The notes beneath the pieces are model-generated. The model was not told where the DNA came from. It did no database searches and saw only the letters and a program-made list of their open reading frames with translations. Shown here in pieces: positions 10,612-22,897 of a DNA stretch of 64,000 nucleotides. A program made the position numbers and the translations under genes. Within the stretch, counting starts at the first letter, position 1. Every line of letters begins with the position of its first letter. The DNA comes from Clarkia xantiana subsp. parviflora (lineage: Eukaryota > Streptophyta > Magnoliopsida > Myrtales > Onagraceae): positions 4,936,634 through 5,000,633 of the forward strand of contig JAPTYO010000010.1 in assembly GCA_036873135.1 (NCBI GenBank), read 5' to 3'.

Positions 10612-12783
10612 TTACAGTCGAGCAGATGGTTTGACTTGGACTGAGCTCGAAGCTTTTCGGTAATCATACACGCCGACACCACGCTTCCTCCCGAGGCGAC
10701 CTGCATCGACATACTGCACAAGAAGAGGACACGGCGCATATTTACTATCACCTAACCCTGCATGGAGAACTCTCATTATCGATAAGCAAACATCTAATCC
10801 GATAAAATCCGCTAGCTCGAGCGGACCCATTGGGTGGTTGGTTCCTAGCTTCATCCCTGTATCAATGTCCTCCTTTGTCGCCACCCCAGTGTAGAGTGTG
10901 TGGAAGGCTTCGTTTATCATCGGCATCAGAATCCGGTTGACGATGAAACCCGAGTAGTCTTGTGAGCAAATCACTGTCTTCCCAAACCTGAACATCCAAC
11001 AAGACAACATAATTGTCTAAAAACAATGCTTGGCAACAAATTCTTAATGGGTTAAGCACCAAATTGCTAGCTAAACTTGTGTCTGATGTGTTTGTTGCTA
11101 ACTAAACTTTCTTTTCCGCTATTATGCTAGTCAAACTAATATATTAGCACAATTGTAACACCCTAAACCCGAATATCTGTCCTCATTATCCTAATCAAGT
11201 CAGATTGAGCCCGTTGCAGTCATTTGAGCTAGAAAATGAGGAATTTATATTGTTCTTGAATAGTAATAACTTCTTTCTAGCCGATGTGAGACAAATTCGA
11301 GTATTAAATCAGTTTGCTAGCGACATACATATATTTTTGTTATCTTTGGGTAAAAAGTTCAGAGTGGTGCACACGTGACACGTGTTGTCCAGTGCCATGT
11401 AGACATTTTACGTTCAAGATTACCAGAAAAACAGAAAAGTTTGCACTTTAGTACTAGCTCACTTAGTGAAAAGTAGAAAAAGAAAGTTCTAATCGGCCAC
11501 AAGTTGTGGCATTTCTTGAATCACCTCTCAGCCAAAGCTTTTGTGGCAATGAATGTTTCATCTGATGTATCAGCGCCTCGAATAATCTCGACCAGTTTCA
11601 TTACAGGTGGAGGATTCATAAAATGCATCCCAACAACCTCGTACAACAGAAAATTGAACAACGTAAGACTATAGTTATAGCTTGGACAACAATGAATTGG
11701 TCTTACAATGTTTAAGGAGGTACCTGGGCCGGTCTGTTGGTTGCAGATGCTAGACGGGTAATCGAGATTGAACTAGTGTTGGATGCCAAAATTGAAGTAT
11801 CTTTCACAATCCTATCCAGTTCGATAAACAGCTTCTTTTTGACATCTTCTGATTCAACTATTGCTTCGATTACAATATCGCATGAACTTAGGTCCTCCAT
11901 GTTTGATGTACAATGGAGACGTTGCAGACAAACTTTGCCTGCCTCCTTTAGAAACAGAAAAGCAGAGTAATAAAATACTGAGCTCCTTCACAAGCTTATT
12001 AATTTGTTAATGCAGAGCAACTGATCAAGATCCATCATATCCTCTAGAAAAACTATAGTTTTTCTGATCAAATTGCTAGCTGATGTTTAGACAAATTGCT
12101 GACCGGATTTTTTTTAAACATTTGATTAGCTTAAGTTTCACATGGGTACAAATTGTTAGCTTCTTTAAGATTTCAATCTAATTTCCATCTAAGTGATGAA
12201 CAAAATCAATGCAAATTGGAAGACCATGTTCAGTCAAACAAATTGCTAGTTGATTTTTGCTAGCTCATGTTGTGATGTTGGTGAAGTCAAAGAAATTGAT
12301 AGCTATTTTCTTCATAAGTGCACATAGGTGGGTGATTCGGTCCAAATTAGACCAAAATCATACTGGAACTAGCAATTTCCACAAAACCTGAACTATCAAA
12401 ATGTTCAACTTACCAAATATCAAACATCAGCTACAGCAATTTGATAATTAACCCTTTTTTCTGAGTTCCAGAAACGGGTCGTTTTCTGAGTTCTAGAAAT
12501 GGGTGTTTTGAATTTTGATGGTAATGATGGATTAATCAGAAAATACTCTAAAAAGAAAGAGAGTTGAAGCATCACGAAAACAAGAACAGCTGAGTACCTC
12601 AGAAAGGTTGGATTTTGAGACGAGGCGTTGGATATTTCCGGAGATAGATTTGGAGGCTCGAGCCAGAGCTTGTTGGTCGGTGTCCAAGAGCCAGACATGA
12701 AGGCCGTTGACGATTCCGAGCTGGGCGATTCCACCGCCCATTTGGCCGCCGCCGATGACTCCCATCTTCTTAAACTCCGCCAT
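10612..12783 (-). CDS. 3-hydroxybutyryl-CoA / 3-hydroxyacyl-CoA dehydrogenase, 298 aa, 4 exons
   Basis: Exons (minus): 12783-12598, 11945-11724, 11637-11525 and 10987-10612; all introns are GT-AG and the frame is kept. The N-terminal Rossmann fold has the NAD-binding loop [14 protein letters not shown] at residues 8-21. The catalytic His is in GMHFMNPPP (about residue 141). The C-terminal 3HCDH domain starts near [11 protein letters not shown] and includes [16 protein letters not shown]. The enzyme family oxidises (S)-3-hydroxyacyl-CoA with NAD(P). The full length of 298 aa fits single-function HBDH-type enzymes and not the multifunctional MFP proteins. The protein ends in ARL, a recognised plant variant of the type 1 peroxisomal signal, so a peroxisomal role in beta-oxidation or branched-chain/benzoate metabolism is likely. 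I recall Arabidopsis At3g15290 as the corresponding gene. An ATG at residue 7 is the only nearby alternative start. Confidence 0.92.
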
Positions 12784-15408
12784 CTCTTTCTGACTGAGGA
12801 CAGATACACCGCCCCGGAATTCGACAGAAAACAAAGAAACCACCGTTAATTGCGATCTGGTAACTGTATGTATTGCTACGTCTCTTTCTTCATTAGAGAG
12901 AGTGACAGATAACAAAAAACAAAAACAGAAAAAACATAGGCTAAAAAAAAAGGTTCAGCCTCCAAAACATCTGCGGCGGCCCGGAAAATAATGGTTCCAG
13001 AATTTGAGCTTCTTTATGGGCCTCAATTGCAATCTTGAAATCACGCCCGGCTTCTGTAAACCATCTATCCCTAATATTGACATTGACAAAAAAATAAAAG
13101 ACAAATGTTGATCCAACACAATCCACTTCTAACTTTTTTTTTTTTTTTTTTTTTTTCATATTATTATTTTTTTGCCATTGTTTTTGTAGATGTGAACCAC
13201 TGGTGACCCTACCGGTTCGCTTAAAACTGAACAGATTGCTCAAAACCGACCGCATGAATCGGATTCACCTATTGTCCAGTCTTTTTATCAAACTGAAATG
13301 ACTAGGGGTTCGGTTTCCGTTTAGACTGCCGATTCAGTCCGATTTTGATAACATTACTTTTATAAATTGACCCCTGCAACTAGGTTTGATTTTTAAAAAA
13401 TATAAAAGTACAAAAAATTTATGAATGTGATGACCAACATGCTAATAAATATGATGATTTATCAAGAGAAGACGTCGTGTCAGTGTTTTTCATCCGCCAT
13501 GTCAATTCCATCAACTTCTGTTAATCAATGCGATTGAGATCTTAACTTTTTGAAGCATAGATAAACAAATGGAAAACTGATATAAGTGACTAAATATGTA
13601 ATTAACTTAATAATGGTTGGCTATCTTCTTTGGTAATAATAACAAAGAAATAAAGAGGTGAGAGTTTGAGATAACTCAAACCCAAGTAGCAAATAAATTT
13701 GGATGCTCTATCTTTTTTGCTACTTCATCATGGAATCCGATACATTCTCCACTACTTATAGCTGATAAACCACGAGAAGTGAGGCCCCTGCGAACCGCGA
13801 CAAATTCGATATCTAGTGCCAAATTAAAGTGACTCAAAACACACAACAAAAGTTGCTAGCTTAGCCAAAGGTTAAAGGAGAGAGAGGTACATCATCAAGT
13901 ACTCATATCTCTCCATGCAATTGCACGTATGTATTATTATTATTATATATTTATATTATTACGTATACTTATCTTGTCCTATATATGGACCACCTCTTCG
14001 ATTCTTCTCTCGTGTTCCATCACCACCAGCTGGCTCCATTGTTCGCGCCTCGACACTGATATCTCTCACAACATACGCCCGATCAAACCGATACACCAAA
14101 CAATAAAAATAAAAATCGAATGCTCTTTAATTGCGGAAAGAATCTCTACCCAAGATATAAAAGCAACGGACGTCATGAACTAGTTGACGGTAAAGGCGCG
14201 AAACTTATCGATCGATAAAAGTCAAGATTCTTCGTTTTTATTGCGCGTATTAGGGTTTTGCGATATTTTCCTCAACAGCCTTCTAGAGGTTCATCATATT
14301 AATATATACATTTGTGTAATGTTAGATATTATGGTTTTCAAGTTGCTTCGACAGTGATGGAACGGGAGAATCCATAACCCAATAAGAACTTTGGACCAAA
14401 ATTTGGAGTGTATGGACTTGAGAAAAATAAAGTAGCAACGACGCGGAAAAAAGGAGCTTCAATTTGATCTTGAAGGCTCTATATAACTTTTGTAGCATTG
14501 TAAGGAAGGCATCTCTCTATCTTTTGTTTAATTCGATCATGTACATGTATAGTGAGATATATATATATAGTGATAAATATAACGTGAGTTTAGGTCTATA
14601 AATATGATTTATATATAACTAGTCATTAATCCCCTAATTGCGCGACATTTATGACAACTTATGGTATAATATCACCAATTTGCAAACTCGTTTTTCAAAT
14701 TAATAAATATATTAAAAGGAAAAGAAAATTATCGTATTGTGTTGATTTTTTTTTTAATAGTGGTGTATGTAACTTAGTAATATATGATGTTATATGTTAT
14801 TCAGAAGGTTTTCATATCTACTTTCACATGAAAATATATGTTTGTAAATCAAAGTACCTTAGAAAACGTTATGCCTATTTGATTTCGATATTTAAGAAAA
14901 AAAAATATTACAATAAATTAAATAAAACACACATATATTTTTGTAAATATTACAATTGCAAAATACTATTTAATGACATAGATGCTGACATAACACCATC
15001 GTTGATTTTTATGCATTTTAAAACTTAAATTTATTTTGTCGCATGACATTTTTTAACTCAATTAAACAGAATTATAAATTTTCAAATTATATTAAATATA
15101 ACAGGCTATGGGCTTAAAAGGTAGATTTAATTGTATATACATCATAAACTATGTTTTTGACAAATTCTACCTAGCTATGATAATTATTTTTTTACGTTCA
15201 AGTATTTGAGATTTACTAACTGCTGCTGTGTTAGATTTTTTTTAGAAATTGAATCTATACCACCCATGTGTTCATTATTATTTATATAATACATTGCGAC
15301 AAGACAACAAAGTACATATATTAGATAGATTGAAATAAATATGATATATATTACATATATTAGGTTGCAATTGACAAATCATTAGAAGGAGCTACATTTT
15401 TGCTGAAA
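12784..15408. other. Intergenic DNA between the dehydrogenase and the MITE
   Basis: Holds the promoter and leader of the dehydrogenase (about 12784-12920), a 24-T run near 13133-13156, a TAT/TTA microsatellite near 13928-13965, and long AT-rich stretches. An open frame at 14651-15028 has extreme AT bias and no recognisable domain, and I do not call it a gene. Confidence 0.5.
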
Positions 15409-15417
15409 AAAAATAAA

Positions 15418-16025
15418 GGGAATACAACCTAAAAACTGTTCCAATTTTAACCATGTATTAAGTTTGGCGTCTGCGGTTGAAATTGAATGTCCCAATTTTC
15501 ATATGTGTTGCTATTTGGTGTCTCCGTTATATTTTTGGTTAAGTTGAACGGAATCTAGTCACGTGATGGTCACGTGAGTGACCAATTTTCTAAATTACAA
15601 AAACACCCCCGACCAGAACACTGCTCCGATTTAGGGCTTAGGGTTCCCGCGGATTCCCGGCCGATTCCGGCCAATTCCGGCTAATTCTGGCCGACTCCGG
15701 TCGATTTAGGGCTAAGCAGCTCCGGTTTAGGACTTAGGGTTCCGGCTGATTACGGGCGATTCCCGGTCGATTACGGCCTATTCCGGCCGATTGGAGGTGG
15801 GTGGCTGGAGATGGGTGACCGGAGGTGGGTGGCCGGAATCGGAGGCTTTAAAAAAAGGAGCAAAATAGTTTTTTCAAGTCAATCTGTTAAAATTAACTCA
15901 AAATCTAACGGAAAACCAAATAGCAACAATACTGAAAATTGAGACACCAAATATCAACAGTTTAAAATTGAGACACAAAACTGACACTCGGGTCAAAATT
16001 GAGACAATTTTTAGGTTTTATTCCT
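15418..16025. mobile_element. Foldback MULE-like MITE, 608 bp
   Basis: The left end GGGAATACAACCTAAAAAC and the right end (complement AGGAATAAAACCTAAAAATT) continue as imperfect inverted arms of about 140 bp containing CCAATTTT and TTGCTATTTGGTGTC blocks. The element is flanked by a 9-bp direct repeat AAAAATAAA (15409-15417 and 16026-16034). The centre (15620-15850) is GC-rich and made of short degenerate repeats of GATTCCGGCC type. A 9-bp duplication suggests a Mutator-derived nonautonomous element; A-rich duplications can arise by chance, which lowers certainty. Confidence 0.6.
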
Positions 16026-16034
16026 AAAAATAAA

Positions 16035-17430
16035 TTCAAAAATCAAAAGTACCTATTTGTGGAAACATAGTTTTCCAAAAAATACTTTTATCCCAAATAA
16101 TTTTAAAACCACTATGATCTTATCAAAAAACCTAGTCATGATCATGTGTCTAAGAAACGAAACCCTAGCCCTTGCTTCATGAACAACACACTCCACAAAA
16201 TTGTTGGTTTTATAATTAGTATTGAGATACTAATTATTAAATTGTGTGGATATTAATGGAAGAGTTAATAAGAAGATAGAAATAATTGAGGTACGGAGGT
16301 GGGGGGAGGATAATAAAGAAGGGCACATGTGTATACGTACCATGAGATTGACAAGGGAGGAATCTAAATGTACGAAAAACCAAGGTAACCGGAAAATCAT
16401 CAGCGTACTATTACCATGCAATGTGACATTGTCTATCTTAAAGAGGCCAAGTTTTAGTGCTCCTGTCCTCGTTATTGGTTTCAATATTTATTGCTTGCCT
16501 TTTGAGTTGTCGTTATCATCTCCATTTATTTAACTCTCTGCTGTAAACTCTTCTTTATGCGGAGGCATAACAGAAGCAAAACACACATTTACCATAAATA
16601 CGTATTCATAAAATCTTACACGCTTAATTTTTATTGATTAAATTAAATAAGTGTATATGTCATTTTCAGGAGTTTGAATCGCATCAGAAACACTAACTAC
16701 AATTAGTGCTGTGCTTCCTATATCCACCTATATGAGGTCGCTTATTATAACCCGTTCATGATGTTAGTTAAGTATTCATATTGCGCGAATTAAAAAGTAC
16801 TAGCTTGTAACGCGTGTAAGTGTATTTAGATACTTGCTTGCGCTATACGCATGCGTATGGTTATCGTTTGGATAATACGTGAATATGATCAAGTTGACTC
16901 TGGGAATAATACAAGAACGTGATTGACTCGACTATGAAGATAAATACAAGAGTAAAGTCTTTACATAGCTCTTTTGTAGCTAGAATCTTAGTCTTTGTGG
17001 GCTGATGATATCGGTGCGGATAATAATTGTGGAGGAGATTATAATATATGTGTTGTGCTCCTAAGTTTTAGAATATCCCGTGAGAAAAAATATTCATAGT
17101 AATTTTTAAATTTATTTTAAAAAAAACTTATTAAATATATTTTGTGTTTTAATGAAAAATATTTGTATTCATAAATCCAACAAATTTTAATATGAATCTC
17201 TTTCTAATATTTCTTAAAAGAAAGGGACCAGTTCCCATATAAATTTCAAATCATAATTAATTCAGAACAGAGAATGTCAAATCAGTTATACTCAAGAAAT
17301 ATCTAACAATATAATTCTAGGCCTAGCTAGCTTCATAGTTCATCATCAGGTCCCCAAAGTTTCTTTACATAGCTCTTTCATGTTCACCTTTTATTTTTCC
17401 TCCACATTACTACAATCTTTACAAGCCGCT
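16035..17430. other. Intergenic DNA upstream of the SPL gene
   Basis: AT-rich. Overlapping short frames on both strands at 16230-16533 show no domain or splice structure and are not called. The last few hundred bases are probably SPL promoter. Confidence 0.4.
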
Positions 17431-17431
17431 C

Positions 17432-17440
17432 ACTATAAAT
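17432..17440 (+). promoter_or_regulatory. TATA box of the SPL gene
   Basis: CTATAAATG about 95 bp upstream of the start codon at 17531, at the right distance for a leader of about 60 nt. Confidence 0.55.
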
Positions 17441-17530
17441 GCTTGTGCCAGACATGGGAGGTTTCTTCCTCTAATATATGAACGTAGAGCTAGCTCAAGA
17501 AACTAATAAGACACTTAAGAGAGGTGATCG

Positions 17531-18516
17531 ATGGAGAACGATATCGAGGAGGAGGATATCATCGGGGAAGGAGAGGTAGGTTTTGCAGATGATGGAAAGA
17601 ATAAGAGGAAGAACGGCGGCCTCGGAAAAAGGCCTAGCAGTGGCCGCGACACGTCACCACCGCGGTGCCAAGCTGACAAGTGTGGTCTGGATTTGAGCGA
17701 CGCTAAACGCTACCACCGTCGCCATAAAGTCTGCGAAGTCCATGCAAAGGCACCGGTGGTCATCCTCGCTGGTTTGAGGCAGAGATTCTGTCAGCAATGC
17801 AGCAGGTACCTTATAAATTATTCAGTCGGAATATCTCAAAAATAGATTTTTTTTTTTTAATTCTTAAATCTTATATTGTCTTTTAATTTTTTTTAAAACT
17901 AGTTAGTTACCCCTAACTCAAATCTTGCCCTTTCCGTAAAAAATTATGGCTCCATCCATGATCTAACGGCCCGTTTTATATATATTTCACAAGTTACGTA
18001 TTAGAAAAGTTCAAATCTCGTTAAGCCCTTTGAAATATGTAAATTAGAGATTCATGGTCTCCTTGTTGCTATTGTCGTCAATGCTAGTAAAACATTATCA
18101 GTTAAGGAATGATGTTAAAGTATGAATAAGAGAGTCATTCAAAGATTTCACTCATAATTAAATTTGAGCTTATAAAACAGTTGGTTGGTTAAAGTTCGCC
18201 TGATATTTTGAATGGAGGATTGAACAGGTTTCACGAGTTGATGGAGTTTGACGAGGCGAAGAGGAGCTGCAGGAGGCGGTTAGCGGGGCACAACGAGCGG
18301 CGGAGAAAGAACAGTGGAGAGTTGTACGGAGAAGCTGGGCCGAGCTGTAAGGCGGTGGTGGATCCAAGGTTGAAGACCAAGGAAGTAGCTGGGCAATGGA
18401 GGGAATTAGCAGATCATGAGAGAGCAAGTACTGGTGGTGGAGTTCATAATAATCATATGGTGTCTCACTCTCATCAAGGAAACCCCAGTAATTACAAGCA
18501 CTTCCACATACGATGA
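17531..18516 (+). CDS. SQUAMOSA promoter-binding-like (SPL3/4/5-type) transcription factor, 187 aa, 2 exons
   Basis: Exons 17531-17805 and 18228-18516; the intron splits the Arg codon just before FHEL, the usual SBP-box intron position. The SBP domain spans residues 45-119. Zinc site 1 is Cys46, Cys51, Cys68 and His71; zinc site 2 is Cys87, Cys90, His94 and Cys106. A bipartite nuclear signal ([17 protein letters not shown], 103-119) overlaps the second finger. The N-terminus is acidic and there is no C-terminal extension or ankyrin region, so it is the short SPL3/4/5 class that binds GTAC cores in floral-meristem-identity promoters and promotes phase change and flowering. A miR156/157 site lies 10 nt after the stop. 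I recall SPL5 as At3g15270, which fits the neighbours. Confidence 0.95.
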
Positions 18517-18525
18517 AGAACGTCA

Positions 18526-18545
18526 ATGCTCTCTCTCTTCTGTCA
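18526..18545 (+). promoter_or_regulatory. miR156/157 target site in the SPL 3' UTR
   Basis: ATGCTCTCTCTCTTCTGTCA matches the known SPL target consensus, with near-complete pairing to miR156 across the cleavage region. It begins 10 nt after the TGA stop (18514-18516). Short SPL3/4/5 genes carry their site in the 3' UTR, as here, while longer SPLs carry it in coding sequence. Age-dependent repression by miR156 is therefore expected. Confidence 0.92.
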
Positions 18546-19828
18546 TCCCTAGCTAGCTAATTAACATCGTACAGCGCTACTGTACTGTGTCTCTTCTAGG
18601 GTTTCTGGTTGAAATCTACGAGTGAAAGTGAAGTTAAGTGAAATGGTGAGAATGTATAAATAAGCCGTGTCGTCGTCATCCACGCCGGCGATCTTCTAGT
18701 TATGTTTTTGTGAAATAATTCAGTTCCCCTTATGGCATGTTAATATTTATTAATAATGTTTAATTCTGTCTACATTTTGCTGCAATATAATTAATGTCCA
18801 TTAATTTCAAGTATCAGTACTCTAACAATATTGGTGCACTTAATTCTGTAAATTCCTCATCGGCTCCGGCCATAAAACCGATGGACAAACACGTATTCAG
18901 ATCACTTTGAACCAATTTTTACTCTAGATCGTACATTACCGTTAAGATCTTGACACGTGTCTTTAGATTTAATATTTTCCTTCTAATACTCACCGATCAC
19001 AATAAGTTTTTAGAGTTGGCAAAAAAAAGTTTTTAGAAAAAAAACCCACAAAATTAATTACACCAAGCACCAAGCACACGTGTCAAAATCACAACAGCTA
19101 TACACGATCTTGAACAAAAAGAACGAATGAGATCATCTGAATCCGACAAACACTGAGCAACCATCTATATTTTTTTTTTAGTAAAAGCGATATTGTTAAA
19201 AACTAAAGCAATTACATAAATAAAGAAACGGGATCCTTGGACTCTATAAGTTCAACTCCATCTTAAATCAAACAATACTCTCAAAATTGGTACAATTAAT
19301 GGTTAATGGATGATATAAAGAGGTAGTCCACACATTTATTATTTAGTGGTGCGGTAGTTCTCAATACAATCACAATGGACTTTAACACTCCTAGTTCTTT
19401 GAGATCTCTTTAATTAAAACCTACATCTAAAATTCAGGCCGGTTGTGACTAATTTTAACAAACTCATTTTTCTATCTGCGTCCGATTTGAACAAATCTAA
19501 ACCATTGAGTTAATGAAAAATAAAATTTTCTAGAATCAATTCCGATACCATATTAAATTCTACACTATACAAACTCGAGCCTAATGAACCAACAAAGGCA
19601 GCCGACTCCCGCACTATCAATAATTCATACAAACAAACAATAATTTTCAACCAAAAGCACAGATTTGACAACGAGATTCGAAACCGGCCACCAAATAAGC
19701 CACAATTCTCAAGCACAAGCAACTACTCACAACATTCAACAACATTCACAAACTCATATAAACATAACAACGAACTACGAAGTATGTCTACAGTAATAAC
19801 GCAGATAAACGACACGGTTCCGAAGATG
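18546..19828. other. Intergenic DNA between the SPL and PP2C genes (tail to tail)
   Basis: Contains both 3' UTRs. No other gene was recognised. Confidence 0.5.
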
Positions 19829-22800
19829 CTAATGGAACCTCACGACTATGCAGGAGATGTCGTCCCTGCTGTTCCGCTTGACTGCCTCCTCCGCCAAGTG
19901 CTTCGCTGCAGATTTCGGATCCTTTATGTTCTTGATCGCATCGGCTGCTTCTTGATTCGACATTACCTACAACAACGTATCGATTCAGCCGTTGCTAATA
20001 ATCCTCTACCGGGTTTAAATCAAAGGATAGAGAATTAGTACAAAAGTGTGTTAATAATAAGATATGTGTTTTAACTAACTGTCTTATAAGTCCGAACTTG
20101 TGGATAAGACATTCAACACACTCTTAAACTACATATTAACAAAGTGATAATGAAAGAACCAATTACCACCCATAGCCCATCACTCGCCAGTACGATGAAT
20201 TCAGTACCGTCATCGATCTCTTCCACAACAACATCCGGTTCCGAACTTAAATGCATCTTCAAACTCCTATCGCCAAACGCCCTTGCCACCGCCAATTGCC
20301 CATCAACACGAGCAACATCTCCTGATCAATTAATGTTAAATATCAGATCAAGAACATATAGTTTAAGTGATTAATCTCAATAGACAACTTTTATAGTTAC
20401 CAGGGAACTTTGATACGAAACCGCCTTTCTCCTCAATCTGCTGTCTTTCAACGTTGGGCTCGTGATCGACCGATAACTGCTTGGCAACTCCATTTTTGCA
20501 GATAATGGCTCGTGAATCCCCAATATTTGCTACTATTAGCGTCTGACAGTTGATCAAGATCGCTGTAACTGCAGTTGAACCACCTTTACCTAAATCCGTC
20601 GCCTTGTCTAAGATTGTAGTATCGGTGATCCGATAAGCTCGCCGAATTGCCTTTTCGGGCTGTGTCCAGAAATCGGGCTATTTGCACCAATAAGGTTAAC
20701 TCAGGGTTAAAAATATACATAATTTGGTTGGAAAGATGTATCATCCAAAGTCCAAGCAACTATCACAGCGAGACCGTTATTATTCTATACATAATGGGCT
20801 TCAAACTCTATTTAATAAGAGACAATATTTTTTTATATTTAAAACGGCATAGTAGGAATAGAACCTCTACATTCTGATATTAAGATATGCGACTTAACCA
20901 ACTGACTCATAAGTCCGAACTTATGGTTGAAAACATTCAGTACACTCTTATACTACATATTAACATTGCTTATATGAGATTCTAATCACTTTACTAGGGA
21001 AAAACCAGGCTATCACAAAATAAAGGCTTAAAGTTGTAAAATTTGGTTGTTTTTTTTATACCTCATTGATGATGTTATCGAAGAGATGAGAGCGAAGATA
21101 GTCGGGAATTTCGTGGCTAAGGTGGCCGTCGTATATTGCGAAGAGGCCGAGTTCGTTTTCACCGACTTGCTTGAACTCCGAAACAGCATAGTCTTCCATG
21201 TCATGGTAAGATTTACCCTTCACCAAGTAATATCCATGGGTTATGCTCTTTGACATCTTGCTCTTTCCTTTACCCGAGTCAGATACCGCCGAACCTAATC
21301 CGACCTTTTCACCTAATCCGACCTTTTCCTGCGGTTAAGCGGTTAAGTTAATAAGATAACAGTTTCAGTTACCACAGATAACCTCTTACAACAGAAATTA
21401 GAAGCCTCAAGATACAATTAGGGTGCTCATCAACAAACTTATTTTGTTACACAGTAGGGGTGTCAACGGGACAGCGGGTCTGGCCAATCTGTTAATCTGT
21501 TGGTGTATGAATGTGTGTGAGAGATGTGGAGAGGGAATGAGAGACTTGTTGCTTGCCTACTCGACTTGTTGATTTCTCATTCATTTGATCACATATATAT
21601 AGGTATGCATGGAAGACGCTAGATGTTTTGTATCTCTAAATGTATGAATCTAGTTTCTATCAAATGCATGTAACTCTAAATACATGAACTCACTAATGCA
21701 CTGAACTTAAAACAAGTTTACTTTTCCAACACAATCTCGGACCACCCCGCGGGTCAAAACACTTATTACATACCCGTCTGATCTCAGGGGACGGAGCGGA
21801 ACCCCGCGAATCGCTTACGAGGGACATAGTCTATCATTGCTAATTCTAAACCCTGGACTCTATATGTTCACCATATTCATATTCAACTCTAAATTTGAAC
21901 TCTAAATTACAAATTGAACTCCGAATTCAAATACGAATCACCGAACACATCGAACTCAAGATATATATACACGTGCTTAAGATAAAAATAAAAGATACAC
22001 GGGCGGGTGCGCGGGGCCTGCGACCCCAAACCCATCCTATATACACCACGGGACGTAGGTTGGTAGGGCGAAATCGGGGCTGGACTCCACGGATCGGTGG
22101 TACCCGTAACCGTTGACACCGCTAGTTACACTTATCACACAAGAACATACACAAGACATCTACAATAGTATTCTTGTATCATGCTCACAAATATATGAAT
22201 ACGATACATAATTTTTCTTTCATGTTCATATTGTCTTACCATGTTACATTCAAATGTGAGGATTTGAAAACACACAATCTCAATGTTAACTAACTCTTAA
22301 AATTAAACCGAATAGTAGAATTTTATCGTGTTATTGTATTGTTGTTAGTGTCTTATGGACTATGGTCATATACGCGTACACAAGTAGCACGGGCGGATCT
22401 ATAAATGAGAATGAGCAACAAAATACCCCATTTATATAAATATAATTTATATGTATTTTGTATGAATATTAGACATAAATTTAATAAAATTAATAATATA
22501 TAGATTTTGAACCCCATTTTATAAATTTTTATTTAATGTAATTCTTTACCGACGGTGACATCACAGGCCCACTTCTCTGAAGCCGACAAAGACACACCAA
22601 AATGCCCATGTATCTCAAATTATTAATGTATTAACTCAATTTTATTTTTTCTGAAAGACCCACAAAATTGTTTCCATTTCGAGCAAATAAACAGAGTCGA
22701 GACCAGTTTTTCTATAACCCAATTCAATTCAGGACTTGGCCAATAAAAAAAAAATCAATTCAGGATATATTGTGCAGGAAGATACTTAAGTTTGAGCTAG

Positions 22801-22897
22801 CAAATTGCAGAAACAGCAACTAAGAGATCAGAACTTTATGTTAAAATCAAGAAGAGTTACGTACCTTCATCTTGTGGAGGATATCTTTTCCGGCCAT
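19829..22897 (-). CDS. Protein phosphatase 2C (PPM family), 289 aa, 5 exons
   Basis: Exons (minus): 22897-22865, 21328-21062, 20677-20401, 20321-20167 and 19966-19829, with GT-AG junctions. It is a Mg/Mn-dependent Ser/Thr phosphatase. Motifs in order: MEDYAV (residues 55-60), FAIYDGH (74-80, metal-binding Asp and Gly), GGSTAV (132-137), NIGDSRAI (151-158), DHEP (171-174), ARAFGD (205-210), LASDGLW (237-243) and RDDISCIVV (278-286). There is no transmembrane segment or N-terminal regulatory domain; it resembles the short cytosolic/nuclear PP2Cs of Arabidopsis clade F, and I recall At3g15260 as the syntenic counterpart. Oddities: a tandem hexapeptide duplication EKVGLG EKVGLG at residues 12-23, and Val where relatives usually have Lys in the GLWKVM motif. 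Intron 1 (1.5 kb) carries a hAT-like insertion. The 33-bp first exon is supported by its splice donor, start context and frame. Confidence 0.92.
21455..22124. mobile_element. hAT-like nonautonomous element in PP2C intron 1
   Basis: The left end TAGGGGTGTCAACGG and the right end (complement TAGCGGTGTCAACGG) form 15-bp inverted termini typical of hAT elements. The flanks GTTACACA (21446-21453) and GTTACACT (22125-22132) match in 7 of 8 positions, with one extra base at the left boundary. No transposase. The GC-rich interior includes a nested LTR. Confidence 0.6.
21498..21731 (+). mobile_element. Small solo LTR inside the intronic hAT element
   Basis: Begins TGTTGG and ends CCAACA, the canonical inverted ends of many LTRs. 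It is flanked by TAATC and CAATC (4 of 5 match) and has an internal TATA-like run near 21592. The 234-bp length suggests a SMART/TRIM-class element. The imperfect target duplication keeps confidence low. Confidence 0.4.

Noticed and set aside
14651..15028. 125-codon frame in AT-rich DNA
   Set aside because: Extreme Lys/Ile/Tyr/Phe bias expected from A/T-rich noise; no domain, no splice or promoter context.
16230..16533. 84- and 95-codon overlapping frames on opposite strands
   Set aside because: No recognisable domain and mutual overlap; most likely chance frames.
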